Below are positions 1 to 6,956 of a stretch of DNA of 33,699 bases, one piece after another. The stretch covers positions 1 to 33,699 of IMG/VR virus record IMGVR_UViG_3300044960_000467; one strand, given 5' to 3'. Source of the stretch: a virus. The notes below the pieces were generated by a model, which saw nothing but the letters and a program-made list of their open reading frames with translations, was not told the origin of the DNA and did no database searches. The position numbers were made by a program, and so were the translations under genes. Position 1 is the first letter of the stretch. Each line of letters opens with the position of its first letter.

Positions 1-120
1 CGTCCAAACTACCGTGGGGCACACGGGAAGTCACGCTTGGGGAGAGGGTGTAAGACCTGCACATCGTAGGCAGTCCTCGTTGAACCAAGAATCTCACGGA
101 TTTATCCGTGGGAGTGTCAA
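1..120 (+). mobile_element. Right end of an IS200/IS605-family (TnpB-type) element, truncated by the window edge
   Basis: The last ~30 bases before position 121 form the kind of terminal hairpin seen at the right end of IS200/IS605 elements: CACGGAT, a TT loop, ATCCGTG, then GGGAGTGTCAA ending at 120. The plus-strand frame running into it looks like a TnpB C-terminus. The phage gene on the minus strand ends at 125, so the element appears to have inserted about 4 bp beyond that stop codon. The rest of the element (tnpB body and left end) would lie outside the window to the left. The boundary is inferred from family knowledge and not from an empty-site comparison. Confidence 0.6.
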
Positions 121-136
121 TCCACTAGCCAAGCCG
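1..136 (+). ncRNA. Candidate 3' part of an omega RNA with its guide taken from phage DNA
   Basis: In characterised TnpB elements the omega RNA spans the end of tnpB and the right-end hairpin, and the ~16 bases just past the element act as guide. If that holds here, the scaffold ends at TGTCAA (115-120) and the guide begins with TCCACTAGCCAAGCCG at 121. That guide is the 3' edge of the phage tail-fibre gene and the base pairs next to it. This is inferred from the family; no promoter or upstream scaffold is visible in the window. Confidence 0.35.
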
Positions 137-184
137 GACGATGGTCAGTTCATGCGAGTAGACGTCTTCAGTAGCATCGCCTGA
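2..184 (+). CDS. tnpB: C-terminal fragment of a TnpB-like RNA-guided nuclease (5' end outside window)
   Basis: The open frame starting at position 2 encodes VGHTGSHAWGEGVRP followed by SSLNQESHGFIRGS. The VGHTG..A.GE..RP and S(L/V)NQE words are typical of TnpB/OrfB C-termini. The frame passes through the terminal hairpin, where the hairpin encodes SHGFIRGS, and continues about 21 codons into phage DNA, antisense to the tail gene, before a TGA at 182-184. The last residues are therefore supplied by the insertion site. Only the tail is present, so the nuclease active site cannot be assessed. TnpB proteins are RNA-guided DNA endonucleases that help retain these transposons. Confidence 0.5.
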   Translation, partial: VQTTVGHTGSHAWGEGVRPAHRRQSSLNQESHGFIRGSVNPLAKPDDGQFMRVDVFSSIA

Positions 185-685
185 GTCGTGGTACAGTTGA
201 GTCTCAAAGTAATCCCCCGCGCTAAGTTGGAATATATTCACCCCGTGGGGGCGGCGGATTTTGGCCTGAGAGCCCTGCTGGTAATAGATGGGAGCGTTGT
301 TGTTGGTGTTGCCGTTGAAGAATACGCGACAGTAGCGCCCCTCGCTATCGGTTTCCCAATCCGTGTGGGCCAACACCATGTAGTACCCTGTCGCCGGAAT
401 GGTGATGCGAGTGGGCTGTCCTGAGTTCCAGTAGTTATCGGTGTCAAAAGCTTCGGTGTTGTAGGAAACGGTAGTCCAGGTGACGTTGGCGACGGTGAAG
501 TTGTTTCTCCTCACCCTCGCACCACTAAAGCTGCTACCTCCGCCCGAGCTAGGAGCTACCTGGAGCCAGTTGGACCCATTGCTCCAGTACAACGTACCGC
601 CCACCCGCACCAGCGCCCCAGCATTGTCCGAGGCGCTGGGCAGGGAGGAAAGCGAGAGGATTTTGAGCGGGCTCAGTTGCTCCAT
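125..685 (-). CDS. Tail fibre/receptor-binding-type protein with C1q/TNF-like C-terminal domain
   Basis: This 186-residue protein is the last gene of the late operon before the insertion element. Residues ~24-45 contain GTLYWSNGSNWLQV, a linker common in phage tail-fibre proteins. Residues ~57-186 (FTVANVTWTTVSYN ... GYYMVLAHTDWE ... ENIFQLSAGDYFE-like pattern ... LTIVRLG) match the strand pattern of a C1q/TNF jelly roll, a fold often used by phages for trimeric receptor-binding tips. The role would be host-surface recognition. The ATG lies two bases after the TAG of the upstream fibre gene, with only a weak ribosome site, so translational coupling is likely. The natural stop at 125 is intact despite the adjacent insertion. 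Confidence 0.7.
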   Translation of the reverse strand: MEQLSPLKILSLSSLPSASDNAGALVRVGGTLYWSNGSNWLQVAPSSGGGSSFSGARVRRNNFTVANVTWTTVSYNTEAFDTDNYWNSGQPTRITIPATGYYMVLAHTDWETDSEGRYCRVFFNGNTNNNAPIYYQQGSQAKIRRPHGVNIFQLSAGDYFETQLYHDSGDATEDVYSHELTIVRLG

Positions 686-686
686 A

Positions 687-1478
687 CTAGCCGATCACCA
701 CCACGCGGAAGGCGTTGGCGCTGGGAGCGCTGGCGAAGCGGATCGTCACAGAGTTGACCGTGGTGTGCTCGATATCCACTAGCGGTTCGTCGTAGTTGCC
801 GCTGTTGCGGTAGACAGCTACGGTCACGTCGCGGCTGTTCAGGTTGTGGTTGATGGTGAACTGGGTCGCCGAGCCGTCGCCGATGTTCGTGGCGTATTTG
901 CGAATGCGTCCCGCCCAGTTCGCGAGCTTGAGAGGGGTGACGATCCGCGCGTCGTCCGTTCCCGCATCAACCTCGGCCTGAGTAGCAATCTCCGCGATGC
1001 CCGCTGTGCTCTCCGTAGCAGCAGGGGCGCTGTTGCCGAAGTTGGTCCAGTTTACTGGGTCAGTGCCCAGGGTGAAATTCACGCTGGTCTGACGGAAAGT
1101 AGCCCCTGCGCTAGTGCCCTCCTCAACGGTCACGACGGCCTGCTCAAGCTCGGCGGCGGTGTTCGCGTCGAGAGCGCGGGTCATCGCGGTGCTGGCACCA
1201 TTCCAGATGTAGATGCCGTTTTCAGCCGCGTTGGTCTGCGCCCGCACGAGCACGCGGTCCCCGGTCGCCATCGTCACGCCGTCAATGGTTGCGCCGGGAG
1301 AAGAGAGGTTGATGTTGCCCTGAGTGGCGACCCTGACGCTGTCCTTCCACGCAAGCCCCTCGATGGCGCTGTCTACGTAAGCTTTAGTTGCCGCGTCCTG
1401 CCCGTCCGTCGGGTTGGGCAGGTTGACGATTTTCGCGACGCTATTGAAGTCTAAGTTTGTTCCTACGATTCGAGCCAT
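687..1478 (-). CDS. Phage tail fibre protein
   Basis: This 263-residue protein contains the fibre module NLPNPTDGQDAATKAYVD followed by WKDSVRVAT...DGV.MATGDRVLV..QTNAAENGIYIWNG (residues ~20-150), a pattern found in many siphovirus and myovirus side-fibre proteins. The C-terminus (residues ~200-263) carries an INHNL-containing beta domain that recurs in the next protein upstream. The start is an ATG with GGAGGC six bases ahead. It sits between two other adhesion-type genes and should be a structural or adhesion component of the virion. Confidence 0.75.
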   Translation of the reverse strand: MARIVGTNLDFNSVAKIVNLPNPTDGQDAATKAYVDSAIEGLAWKDSVRVATQGNINLSSPGATIDGVTMATGDRVLVRAQTNAAENGIYIWNGASTAMTRALDANTAAELEQAVVTVEEGTSAGATFRQTSVNFTLGTDPVNWTNFGNSAPAATESTAGIAEIATQAEVDAGTDDARIVTPLKLANWAGRIRKYATNIGDGSATQFTINHNLNSRDVTVAVYRNSGNYDEPLVDIEHTTVNSVTIRFASAPSANAFRVVVIG

Positions 1479-1487
1479 GATTGCCTC

Positions 1488-1793
1488 CTACACGCACCTA
1501 GCCCGTCCCGTCATGGGAGCAGCCAGATACACACGGGCCTGATTTGGGCTGACATGTTGAACTTCCGCGATGATCTCCGAGCCGCCTAGGGTGTACACGT
1601 GAATGTCTGGAAAGTAGCCGAGGTTGTGGTTGATGATCCATGTGGCAGCAGCCGAGTTTTGGACGTGCTCGAAAATCGTTCCGCCACCTCCGCCACCTCC
1701 AGCCGGACCAGGTATTCCAACCGTGATGACCCGGTACTGCCGCTCTCCTATCCGCACTACCTTCCGGACACTAGAAACGGTCACCTGACTCAC
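1488..1793 (-). CDS. Short tail fibre-associated protein with Gly-rich hinge and INHNL module
   Basis: About 101 residues. The N-terminal half (QVTVSSVRKVVRIGERQYRVITVGIPGPAG) is followed by a run of seven glycines and then a C-terminal domain beginning TWIINHNLGYFPDIHVY. That domain resembles the C-terminus of the downstream fibre protein. The chosen start is GTG at 1793, because AGAGGTG lies five bases upstream; a second GTG at 1808 overlaps the stop of the preceding gene (GTGA). No enzymatic motif is seen. Position and shared module suggest a fibre or baseplate accessory. Confidence 0.6.
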   Translation of the reverse strand: MSQVTVSSVRKVVRIGERQYRVITVGIPGPAGGGGGGGTIFEHVQNSAAATWIINHNLGYFPDIHVYTLGGSEIIAEVQHVSPNQARVYLAAPMTGRARCV

Positions 1794-1804
1794 GGCTACA
1801 CCTC

Positions 1805-2188
1805 TCACACCGTCTGCTCGGGGCGCACCACAAACGCGCCACGCAGCCAAGTTTGGATAGCCGCTCCTTGCTGAACCTGAAGGTCGTAGATGGCCTCCCG
1901 ACTTACCACGGCGTCCCGTTGGGCTACGGTGGGGGCGAGGTCGATGCGGCTAGAAGGCGGGGTCGGTGCGGGATTATCCGGGGTGGCGGGTGGGAGGTCG
2001 CCGGGAATCACTACCAGCCCGGAGCCTGACTCGAGGGTGGCAAGCACAGCTCCGCCGCTCGAGCGCACCTGCAAACGGACAGTCGCCCCCGTGAGGTCAG
2101 CGGGCAGCCAGATTGAGATGCCCACCGTGTCGCCCTGGTAGAACTCGAGGTCGAGCTCGGCAGGGCCCTGGGCGACGCGCTGCGGCAC
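1805..2188 (-). CDS. Putative baseplate/tail appendage protein (BppU-like N-terminal domain)
   Basis: This 127-residue protein begins with a GTG one base into the stop of the holin-like gene (TAGTG), with GGAGG upstream. The pattern LDLEFYQGDTVGISIWLPADLTGATVRLQVRS and the ending YDLQVQQGAAIQTWLRGAFVV resemble the N-terminal domain of BppU-type proteins, which attach receptor-binding proteins to the tail tip. A Pro-rich loop (residues ~63-85) separates the two halves. The function is inferred from this pattern and from its place beside fibre genes. Confidence 0.5.
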   Translation of the reverse strand: MPQRVAQGPAELDLEFYQGDTVGISIWLPADLTGATVRLQVRSSGGAVLATLESGSGLVVIPGDLPPATPDNPAPTPPSSRIDLAPTVAQRDAVVSREAIYDLQVQQGAAIQTWLRGAFVVRPEQTV

Positions 2189-2466
2189 TAGTTTCCTCCG
2201 TCTCCGCTCAGCCGCTTCTTGAGCTCAGCTAGCAAGACAGACCGCTTGCTCACCTCGTGGGTGGCAACTGAGCCGCTGAAAGCCACGATGAAGCACTGGA
2301 CGATCTGCTCAAGGGAGGGCTGTTGTACGCCCACCACCGGGAAAAGCGCCAGCGCTAGCGCTAGTAACGCGGCGACTACCTTCGGGTAGCGGGCGATGAA
2401 CGGAACGCGTTTGAGGATGTCGATCACGAACGAAATGATGGGGCCGTACACTACACAAGGGTCCAT
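2188..2466 (-). CDS. Holin-like small membrane protein
   Basis: About 92 residues starting MDPCVVYGPIISF. The ATG at 2466 is chosen because GAGAAGGAGG lies upstream in the tail of the preceding small gene. A hydrophobic segment near residues 31-47 (VVAALLALALALFPVVG) and possibly a second one near 63-72 are followed by a charged C-terminus (KRSVLLAELKKRLSG). Size, topology and position immediately after an endolysin gene suggest a holin that permeabilises the inner membrane at lysis. Sequence alone does not prove pore formation. Confidence 0.55.
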   Translation of the reverse strand: MDPCVVYGPIISFVIDILKRVPFIARYPKVVAALLALALALFPVVGVQQPSLEQIVQCFIVAFSGSVATHEVSKRSVLLAELKKRLSGDGGN

Positions 2467-2473
2467 GTTTGCC

Positions 2474-2653
2474 TTACCTCCTTCTCTCGCGGTCCACGGC
2501 CGCACAGAATCCCCGCCACAACGCCCAGGGCCAGAGCACGGCTAGCCCCACGGCCAGCGACGGCGGTAGCCGCTGACCGCTGATTAGCTCCACGCACAAC
2601 GCAACCACGCCCCCGACGGCCAGGTAAAGACAAAGGGCATCAACCAGACTCAC
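2474..2653 (-). CDS. Small two-helix membrane protein of the lysis cassette
   Basis: A 59-residue frame starts with GTG at 2653, overlapping the endolysin TGA as GTGA, and ends at a TAA that forms part of the next gene's ribosome site. It encodes SLVDALCLYLAVGGVVALCVELI and, after a short turn, LPPSLAVGLAVLWPWALW, so two membrane helices are likely. It ends in the basic tail DRERRR. Sandwiched between endolysin and holin-like gene, it may be a second holin, an antiholin or a pinholin-type partner. No family was recognised. It was found by reading the gap between the longer genes. Confidence 0.55.
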   Translation of the reverse strand: MSLVDALCLYLAVGGVVALCVELISGQRLPPSLAVGLAVLWPWALWRGFCAAVDRERRR

Positions 2654-3285
2654 GCCGTCACCCCCAGCGCTCTTTTGGCCCGCTCGAGCCAGCGCCGCCG
2701 GTCCTCGAGCCCGTTGAGCCCACCGTTGACCAGCCGCGTGACGCGCTCGAGGTCGTCGGCGTCGGCGGCGGCGTTGATCCCCCGGCGGTCCCAGTAATCC
2801 GCTGCCGCCAGCGCTCCGTAACATGGCTCGAACAGCAGATCAGGGTGGTTGACGAAATCGACATCCAGCCGGCGAGAGAGTACGGCGTAGTTGCTGCGTC
2901 CCGTGATCTGGATTGGCCCCCGGCCACGGTAGCGCCAGCCGTCTCCACTGGCTTCATTGCCGTTCCCGAGGCGGTTGGCATAGACGCGATTGGCGAGGGC
3001 TTGGGGGTTCCAGGCGTACATCGCCGCGGATGCGACTGTCGGGAAGCGGGCAGGCCAGACCTGGCAAATGCGCTGCGCCGAGTAGTTGAGGTTTTCCTCG
3101 AGCGCTGCCAACCCCATCGACTCGTGGAGGATTTGAGCCAAAAAGTGCGCCTGTCGCTTGGCGGTCGTGATCTTGTAGCGGCGCGTGGCCTCGAGGAGCG
3201 GCCCGTACCAGATGCGCGCCCGCTCCGCCGGTACCAGAGCGGCCAGGTCGTCCGGCTCGAAGCGGTTGGGATCGCGCTTGGACAA
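2650..3285 (-). CDS. Endolysin, glycoside hydrolase family 19 (chitinase/muramidase-like)
   Basis: This 211-residue protein has the GH19 signature: HESMGLAALEENLNYS at residues ~54-69 (likely catalytic Glu55, with a second acidic site at Glu63/64), and GRGPIQITGRSNY at ~121-133. Phage GH19 proteins cut the peptidoglycan glycan strand during lysis. It has no signal peptide, so release should depend on the adjacent holin-like proteins. The likely start is TTG at 3285, with GAGGGGG seven bases upstream. That ribosome site lies in the 3' arm of a conserved hairpin also found before the capsid gene, so expression may be controlled by RNA structure. Confidence 0.85.
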   Translation of the reverse strand: MSKRDPNRFEPDDLAALVPAERARIWYGPLLEATRRYKITTAKRQAHFLAQILHESMGLAALEENLNYSAQRICQVWPARFPTVASAAMYAWNPQALANRVYANRLGNGNEASGDGWRYRGRGPIQITGRSNYAVLSRRLDVDFVNHPDLLFEPCYGALAAADYWDRRGINAAADADDLERVTRLVNGGLNGLEDRRRWLERAKRALGVTA

Positions 3286-3340
3286 AACAAAACCCCCTCA
3301 AGGTGCTCTTACGAGCTTTCCCCAAAGGGGGCGTCTACGG
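3285..3340 (-). promoter_or_regulatory. Structured RNA element, copy 2 (upstream of endolysin)
   Basis: In the minus-strand transcript an outer stem (CCCCCUU with GAGGGGG, positions 331-325 and 299-293 of the 3 kb block) encloses an inner stem GCUC-GUAA-GAGC with a GNRA-type tetraloop (3305-3316). A three-base ACC bulge follows, plus AA/UU pairs. A U-rich run follows, and the TTG start of the endolysin lies just beyond, so the 3' arm is also the Shine-Dalgarno. Copy 1 lies at 16866-16919. The structure could act as an intrinsic terminator or attenuator, an RNA thermometer, or a processing site. Confidence 0.6.
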
Positions 3341-3383
3341 CCATTTTACAACGAAGTTCGCAGAAAGCCCACGACCTTGCTGA

Positions 3384-3968
3384 TCAAACGTTCGCCAATC
3401 GGCAGATCACGATCCCGCCCACCGCCCGTTTGGTGGTGTCGGCGTTCCAGAGTTGGAGCCGGATTTCTCTCCCGGCGGCGACCTCAGGGAATTGAGATGG
3501 CGTAGTGTTGTCCCCCTCCCACAGCAGCGACAATGCGTTGGGGGAAGCAAATCTATCCGGCGCAACCACGGTAACACCGTCGGTGACGTTTTGAAGGCGC
3601 GCTTGTCGGTTCGACGTATCGGTCATCATCGGACGAATCCCGAGCGCGTGTAGCACGATCAGTTTCTTTCCCGTGGGAACCGTGTAGACGGCATTGGTGG
3701 GCGATTTCCAGTTGGCCTGGTTGTGGCTGCTCAGAAAGACAAGCGCCAGGGTATCGCCGGAGGTGAGCAACGCGTCCACGGGGTCAGTGTTGCCCGTGGT
3801 CACGGCGTAGATGGCGTCCCAGATGCCCGTGGTGTTGCCGCGTACCAGCGATACTGGGGCCTTCTTACTCACCCCGCCTTGAACGACTAGTAGCAGGTCG
3901 CTATCGGCCACCGAGGTAGCTTGGGGGCGCTCACTGAGTTTCTGGTAACTGGTAGGGGGGTTTGCCAT
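3384..3968 (-). CDS. Hypothetical phage tail protein
   Basis: 194 residues from an ATG that overlaps the previous stop (TAATG), with AGGAGG upstream. The N-terminus (ANPPTSYQKLSERPQAT.VADSDLLLVVQGG) resembles short N-terminal segments of phage tail or fibre proteins; the remainder is predicted beta-rich with no recognised catalytic motif. It is the last gene before the endolysin cassette and is separated from it by the structured RNA element, consistent with a virion accessory or decoration protein. Function not established. Confidence 0.55.
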   Translation of the reverse strand: MANPPTSYQKLSERPQATSVADSDLLLVVQGGVSKKAPVSLVRGNTTGIWDAIYAVTTGNTDPVDALLTSGDTLALVFLSSHNQANWKSPTNAVYTVPTGKKLIVLHALGIRPMMTDTSNRQARLQNVTDGVTVVAPDRFASPNALSLLWEGDNTTPSQFPEVAAGREIRLQLWNADTTKRAVGGIVICRLANV

Positions 3969-6514
3969 TAGTTGACCTCCTGAAGGATGATGCCTTCGCC
4001 GGACTCGTACACCGCGCCCTCGCCAGACTCCCAAAGGAGCATTACCGCCTCCGCCACTGGCAGCTTGCGCAATCGGACGACTAGCTCGCTCTGCGACCCG
4101 CTGGGCGAGTGGGATTCGCCATACTGCCAGGAGTACAGCTCATAGTTCAGCCCGTCGAGCTCGACCAGCCGCCCCATGTGTTCAGGCCGCACCTGGTAGG
4201 GCGGGACGATGCGCAGCTCAAGCAGCTCCTGAGGGCGGTAGCGATTGACCACAATGGCGCGGGCGGCTTCCACGCAACGTTGAACCCGCTCGAGGAGATC
4301 CCGCCCCAAACTGTAGACCTCAATGCTGCGTTCAGGAGCAGGTCGAACTGCGCGAGCCTGGCTCTCCGCTAGCCCCGGCACCTGCGGAAGATCGGCAACG
4401 GCGAACCCGAAGCGTCCTACTGCTCTCTGGCTGCCTTCTCGCCACGACAACCCCAGCCCGTGTAGCTCGAGTGTGAACGCGCCCCAAGCAGTCTGGAAAC
4501 CGTCGCTACGGAGACGAGTCTCATACGACAGAAGCAGCCGTCGCCCATCCCACTCAGCGTAAAGCCGCATCGAGAAGGTCCCATAAAAGAGGCCTACAAA
4601 CTGGCGGATTTCAGCTACTGCGTATCGTTGACCGTCTGCTGGAACCGGTACCTGCAGCGGCCCTGTCGACCAACTTCCTGGCGTAGGATGAAGCGGGCGG
4701 ATTTCAGCGTTTGCAGAGAAGAAAACCGGAGTAAAACCGTAGAACAGGACGTAATAAGCTTGAGCCGTAATCTCCAGATACATAGTAGAGCTAGGCTCGA
4801 GCAGAGTGTTTGGATTGATCTCCCAGGGAAGGCAAACGTTACTGTAAAAGTCCGGTACGACTACGTCTCCTAGATTGACCACGTTGGACGGCAAAGCTCC
4901 ATCATTGTCATGCCCGTTGCTCCGAGCTAAGTTCGTGTAGCTTTGACCGCGCACCCGCAGTCCAGCTGGCGGAAACACTTCGCTTGGCACCCGCACGCTG
5001 CTGCGACCGGGCGTACCGGCGGGAATCGCGGCGGGAATGGCCTGCACCTGCATCGTGGTGGTGGTGCATTGCGCGGTGAGGGTAACCACCACGTAGCTCC
5101 CATCGACGAGCTGAAACGCGACGGTAGAGCCGGAAGGCAAAGGGTCAGACGGCGCTTGCTGCAAAGTGATACTGGTAGCTCCAGCAGCGGTATCGTTGGC
5201 CGTGACTACCTCCACGGCGTCGCCAAATGTCCACGGCTTGTTCGAGACGGTAGCTCGGTTGTAGATCTCGGTGAACGGTATCACCCGCCCGCCACCACCT
5301 TCTAGCAGGTCATTGGACGTCAAGGTGACAGCAGGAGAAGAGCTAGTAGCCCAGTAGGGAGCTACCAGTTCTAGGGTACCGTTGGGCGTGTCGCGGAAAA
5401 AGTAGCCCTCGAAGGCCCCCAAGAACTCCTCAAGCCACTCTTGCGCCGTCTGGCGTTCGTCGGGGTTGTCGGCGGGGATCAGCGTGACGGCCTCGAGAGT
5501 GGGAGCGATGTTGCCATCGAGGCCCCGGATGTAGATTTCGGGTAGCGGCTCCCAAGTAAGCCAGTTATACCCTTCTTTGCTTCGCCAGTGATTCAGAATG
5601 AGCTCCAGCGCCTGTTTGGCGCTGTAGGGCTGCCCCAGCGGAGCCGCGACGAGAAGCGGTTGCACTGGGTACACCTCCGCCAGACGGGCCAGGGGGGTGT
5701 AGAACGTGTAGGCCACCAGCTCGTCGCTGCGGTTCTCCTCGCGCGGGTAAGCGACGTAGAGCGCGTTGCCGAGCTCGTCGGTAATCGTGTAAGCCGTTTC
5801 GGGATCGAGAGCTTCGGTAGGAGGCAGCGTCATCTGGATGTTGGGGTAGAGCCACAGCCCGGATATGTCCTCGCTAATGCTGAGCGCAATGGGGTCTAGC
5901 GTCGGAATGATGACCGGCACCCAGAAGCTGTAGGCCGCACGTTGTCCTGGCGTTGGGGATGCTGTAGCGGTGTATGAATCTCCGATCTGCCGGGATTCGA
6001 TTATCCCCACCACTACTTCGGCTCTCTCTTCAGGTCGACGAGCGCGGATCAACAGCTCTGGACCGGGAGGTAGTTGAGGAGAAGCTACAGAGGGAGTTTG
6101 ATACACGTTCCAGACGTGGAACTGGATGACTGGGTACGAAGGGGGATCTCCTAAAAATCCAGGAGCGGTCAGACTATTCGAGTTGAAGCTGAGCGCCTCA
6201 ACCGGACCTACGCCGCGTAACAGAATGGCTACTACGCTGACATCAGTGTAGTAGTTGTCAGTGCCGATTGAGTAGTAGCCTCCAGGGGGTTCATTGTTGG
6301 TGACTTCGCGCTCGAGCACGTAGCACTGCATGTCGTTGTAAGCGCCGTTTCCCGCCGGATAGACATTCCACTGTGTAGTGTTAGGCCCATCGTGGTAGAA
6401 AGCAAACTCTTGCCAGCACAGAATGATCCGGTCACCCGGCTGCTGCTCGGCAAAGAAAGGGATCGTCACTACACTTCCAGTAGTGTGGACTTGCTGAACC
6501 GCAACGATGCCCAT
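3968..6514 (-). CDS. Large tail tip/hub protein
   Basis: An 848-residue protein following the tape measure and one small tail gene, where siphoviruses encode the tail hub or tail-associated protein. Residues ~285-420 (PYSAKQALELILNHW ... AQEWLEEFLGAFEGYFFRDTPNGTLELV) look like the insertion-rich hub domains of gp27-type proteins, and ~425-470 include TEIYNRATVSNKP, a pattern common in baseplate hub proteins. The N-terminal ~200 residues form a beta-rich domain of their own. No lytic motif was identified. It starts in a TAATG overlap with the upstream gene. Confidence 0.6.
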   Translation of the reverse strand: MGIVAVQQVHTTGSVVTIPFFAEQQPGDRIILCWQEFAFYHDGPNTTQWNVYPAGNGAYNDMQCYVLEREVTNNEPPGGYYSIGTDNYYTDVSVVAILLRGVGPVEALSFNSNSLTAPGFLGDPPSYPVIQFHVWNVYQTPSVASPQLPPGPELLIRARRPEERAEVVVGIIESRQIGDSYTATASPTPGQRAAYSFWVPVIIPTLDPIALSISEDISGLWLYPNIQMTLPPTEALDPETAYTITDELGNALYVAYPREENRSDELVAYTFYTPLARLAEVYPVQPLLVAAPLGQPYSAKQALELILNHWRSKEGYNWLTWEPLPEIYIRGLDGNIAPTLEAVTLIPADNPDERQTAQEWLEEFLGAFEGYFFRDTPNGTLELVAPYWATSSSPAVTLTSNDLLEGGGGRVIPFTEIYNRATVSNKPWTFGDAVEVVTANDTAAGATSITLQQAPSDPLPSGSTVAFQLVDGSYVVVTLTAQCTTTTMQVQAIPAAIPAGTPGRSSVRVPSEVFPPAGLRVRGQSYTNLARSNGHDNDGALPSNVVNLGDVVVPDFYSNVCLPWEINPNTLLEPSSTMYLEITAQAYYVLFYGFTPVFFSANAEIRPLHPTPGSWSTGPLQVPVPADGQRYAVAEIRQFVGLFYGTFSMRLYAEWDGRRLLLSYETRLRSDGFQTAWGAFTLELHGLGLSWREGSQRAVGRFGFAVADLPQVPGLAESQARAVRPAPERSIEVYSLGRDLLERVQRCVEAARAIVVNRYRPQELLELRIVPPYQVRPEHMGRLVELDGLNYELYSWQYGESHSPSGSQSELVVRLRKLPVAEAVMLLWESGEGAVYESGEGIILQEVN

Positions 6515-6948
6515 TACTGAACCTCTGTCCCCGTCCCGCGCTCGTAGATCACGTCGGCCAGGTACAGGATTAGGGTGAATCCGCTACTTCGGCGCTCGGT
6601 GACCCACTCTGGCAAGATCAGGGCCCCGAACTGCACGTAGGAAAACTGGGAAGCGTCAAAAGGTTCAACACGGCTCCACTCAACCTCTACTTTCACACCG
6701 CCTGCGGCAACCACGATGCCCCGCTGCCCGCCTCGCGTCAACCACGGCTGCCCCGGTTGGCGGCAAAGGAACGGGTCTACCAAATCTTCAAACTGGACGC
6801 CGTTGCCGCCTTGATCAACCGGATCATCAAACGTGAACGTAGTTGACTCCGGCCTCACAGTCACGCGGTCCGGAGAAGGCAGCGTGATCGGCGAGCTTGG
6901 AGGATACGGAGCTATGCGGGTAATGATGAGCGGTGTATAGATCGGCAT
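6514..6948 (-). CDS. Putative distal tail/tail tip protein
   Basis: 144 residues, placed directly between the tape measure and the large hub protein, with AGGAG upstream and a TAATG overlap downstream. Position is that of the distal tail (Dit-like) or minor tail protein of siphoviruses, but at 144 residues it is shorter than classical Dit proteins and no diagnostic motif is visible. Visible features are Pro-rich N-terminal repeats (IAPYPPSSPITLPSPD) and a hydrophobic C-terminal strand region (FTLILYLADVIYE). Confidence 0.45.
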   Translation of the reverse strand: MPIYTPLIITRIAPYPPSSPITLPSPDRVTVRPESTTFTFDDPVDQGGNGVQFEDLVDPFLCRQPGQPWLTRGGQRGIVVAAGGVKVEVEWSRVEPFDASQFSYVQFGALILPEWVTERRSSGFTLILYLADVIYERGTGTEVQ

Positions 6949-6956
6949 GACGGCTC

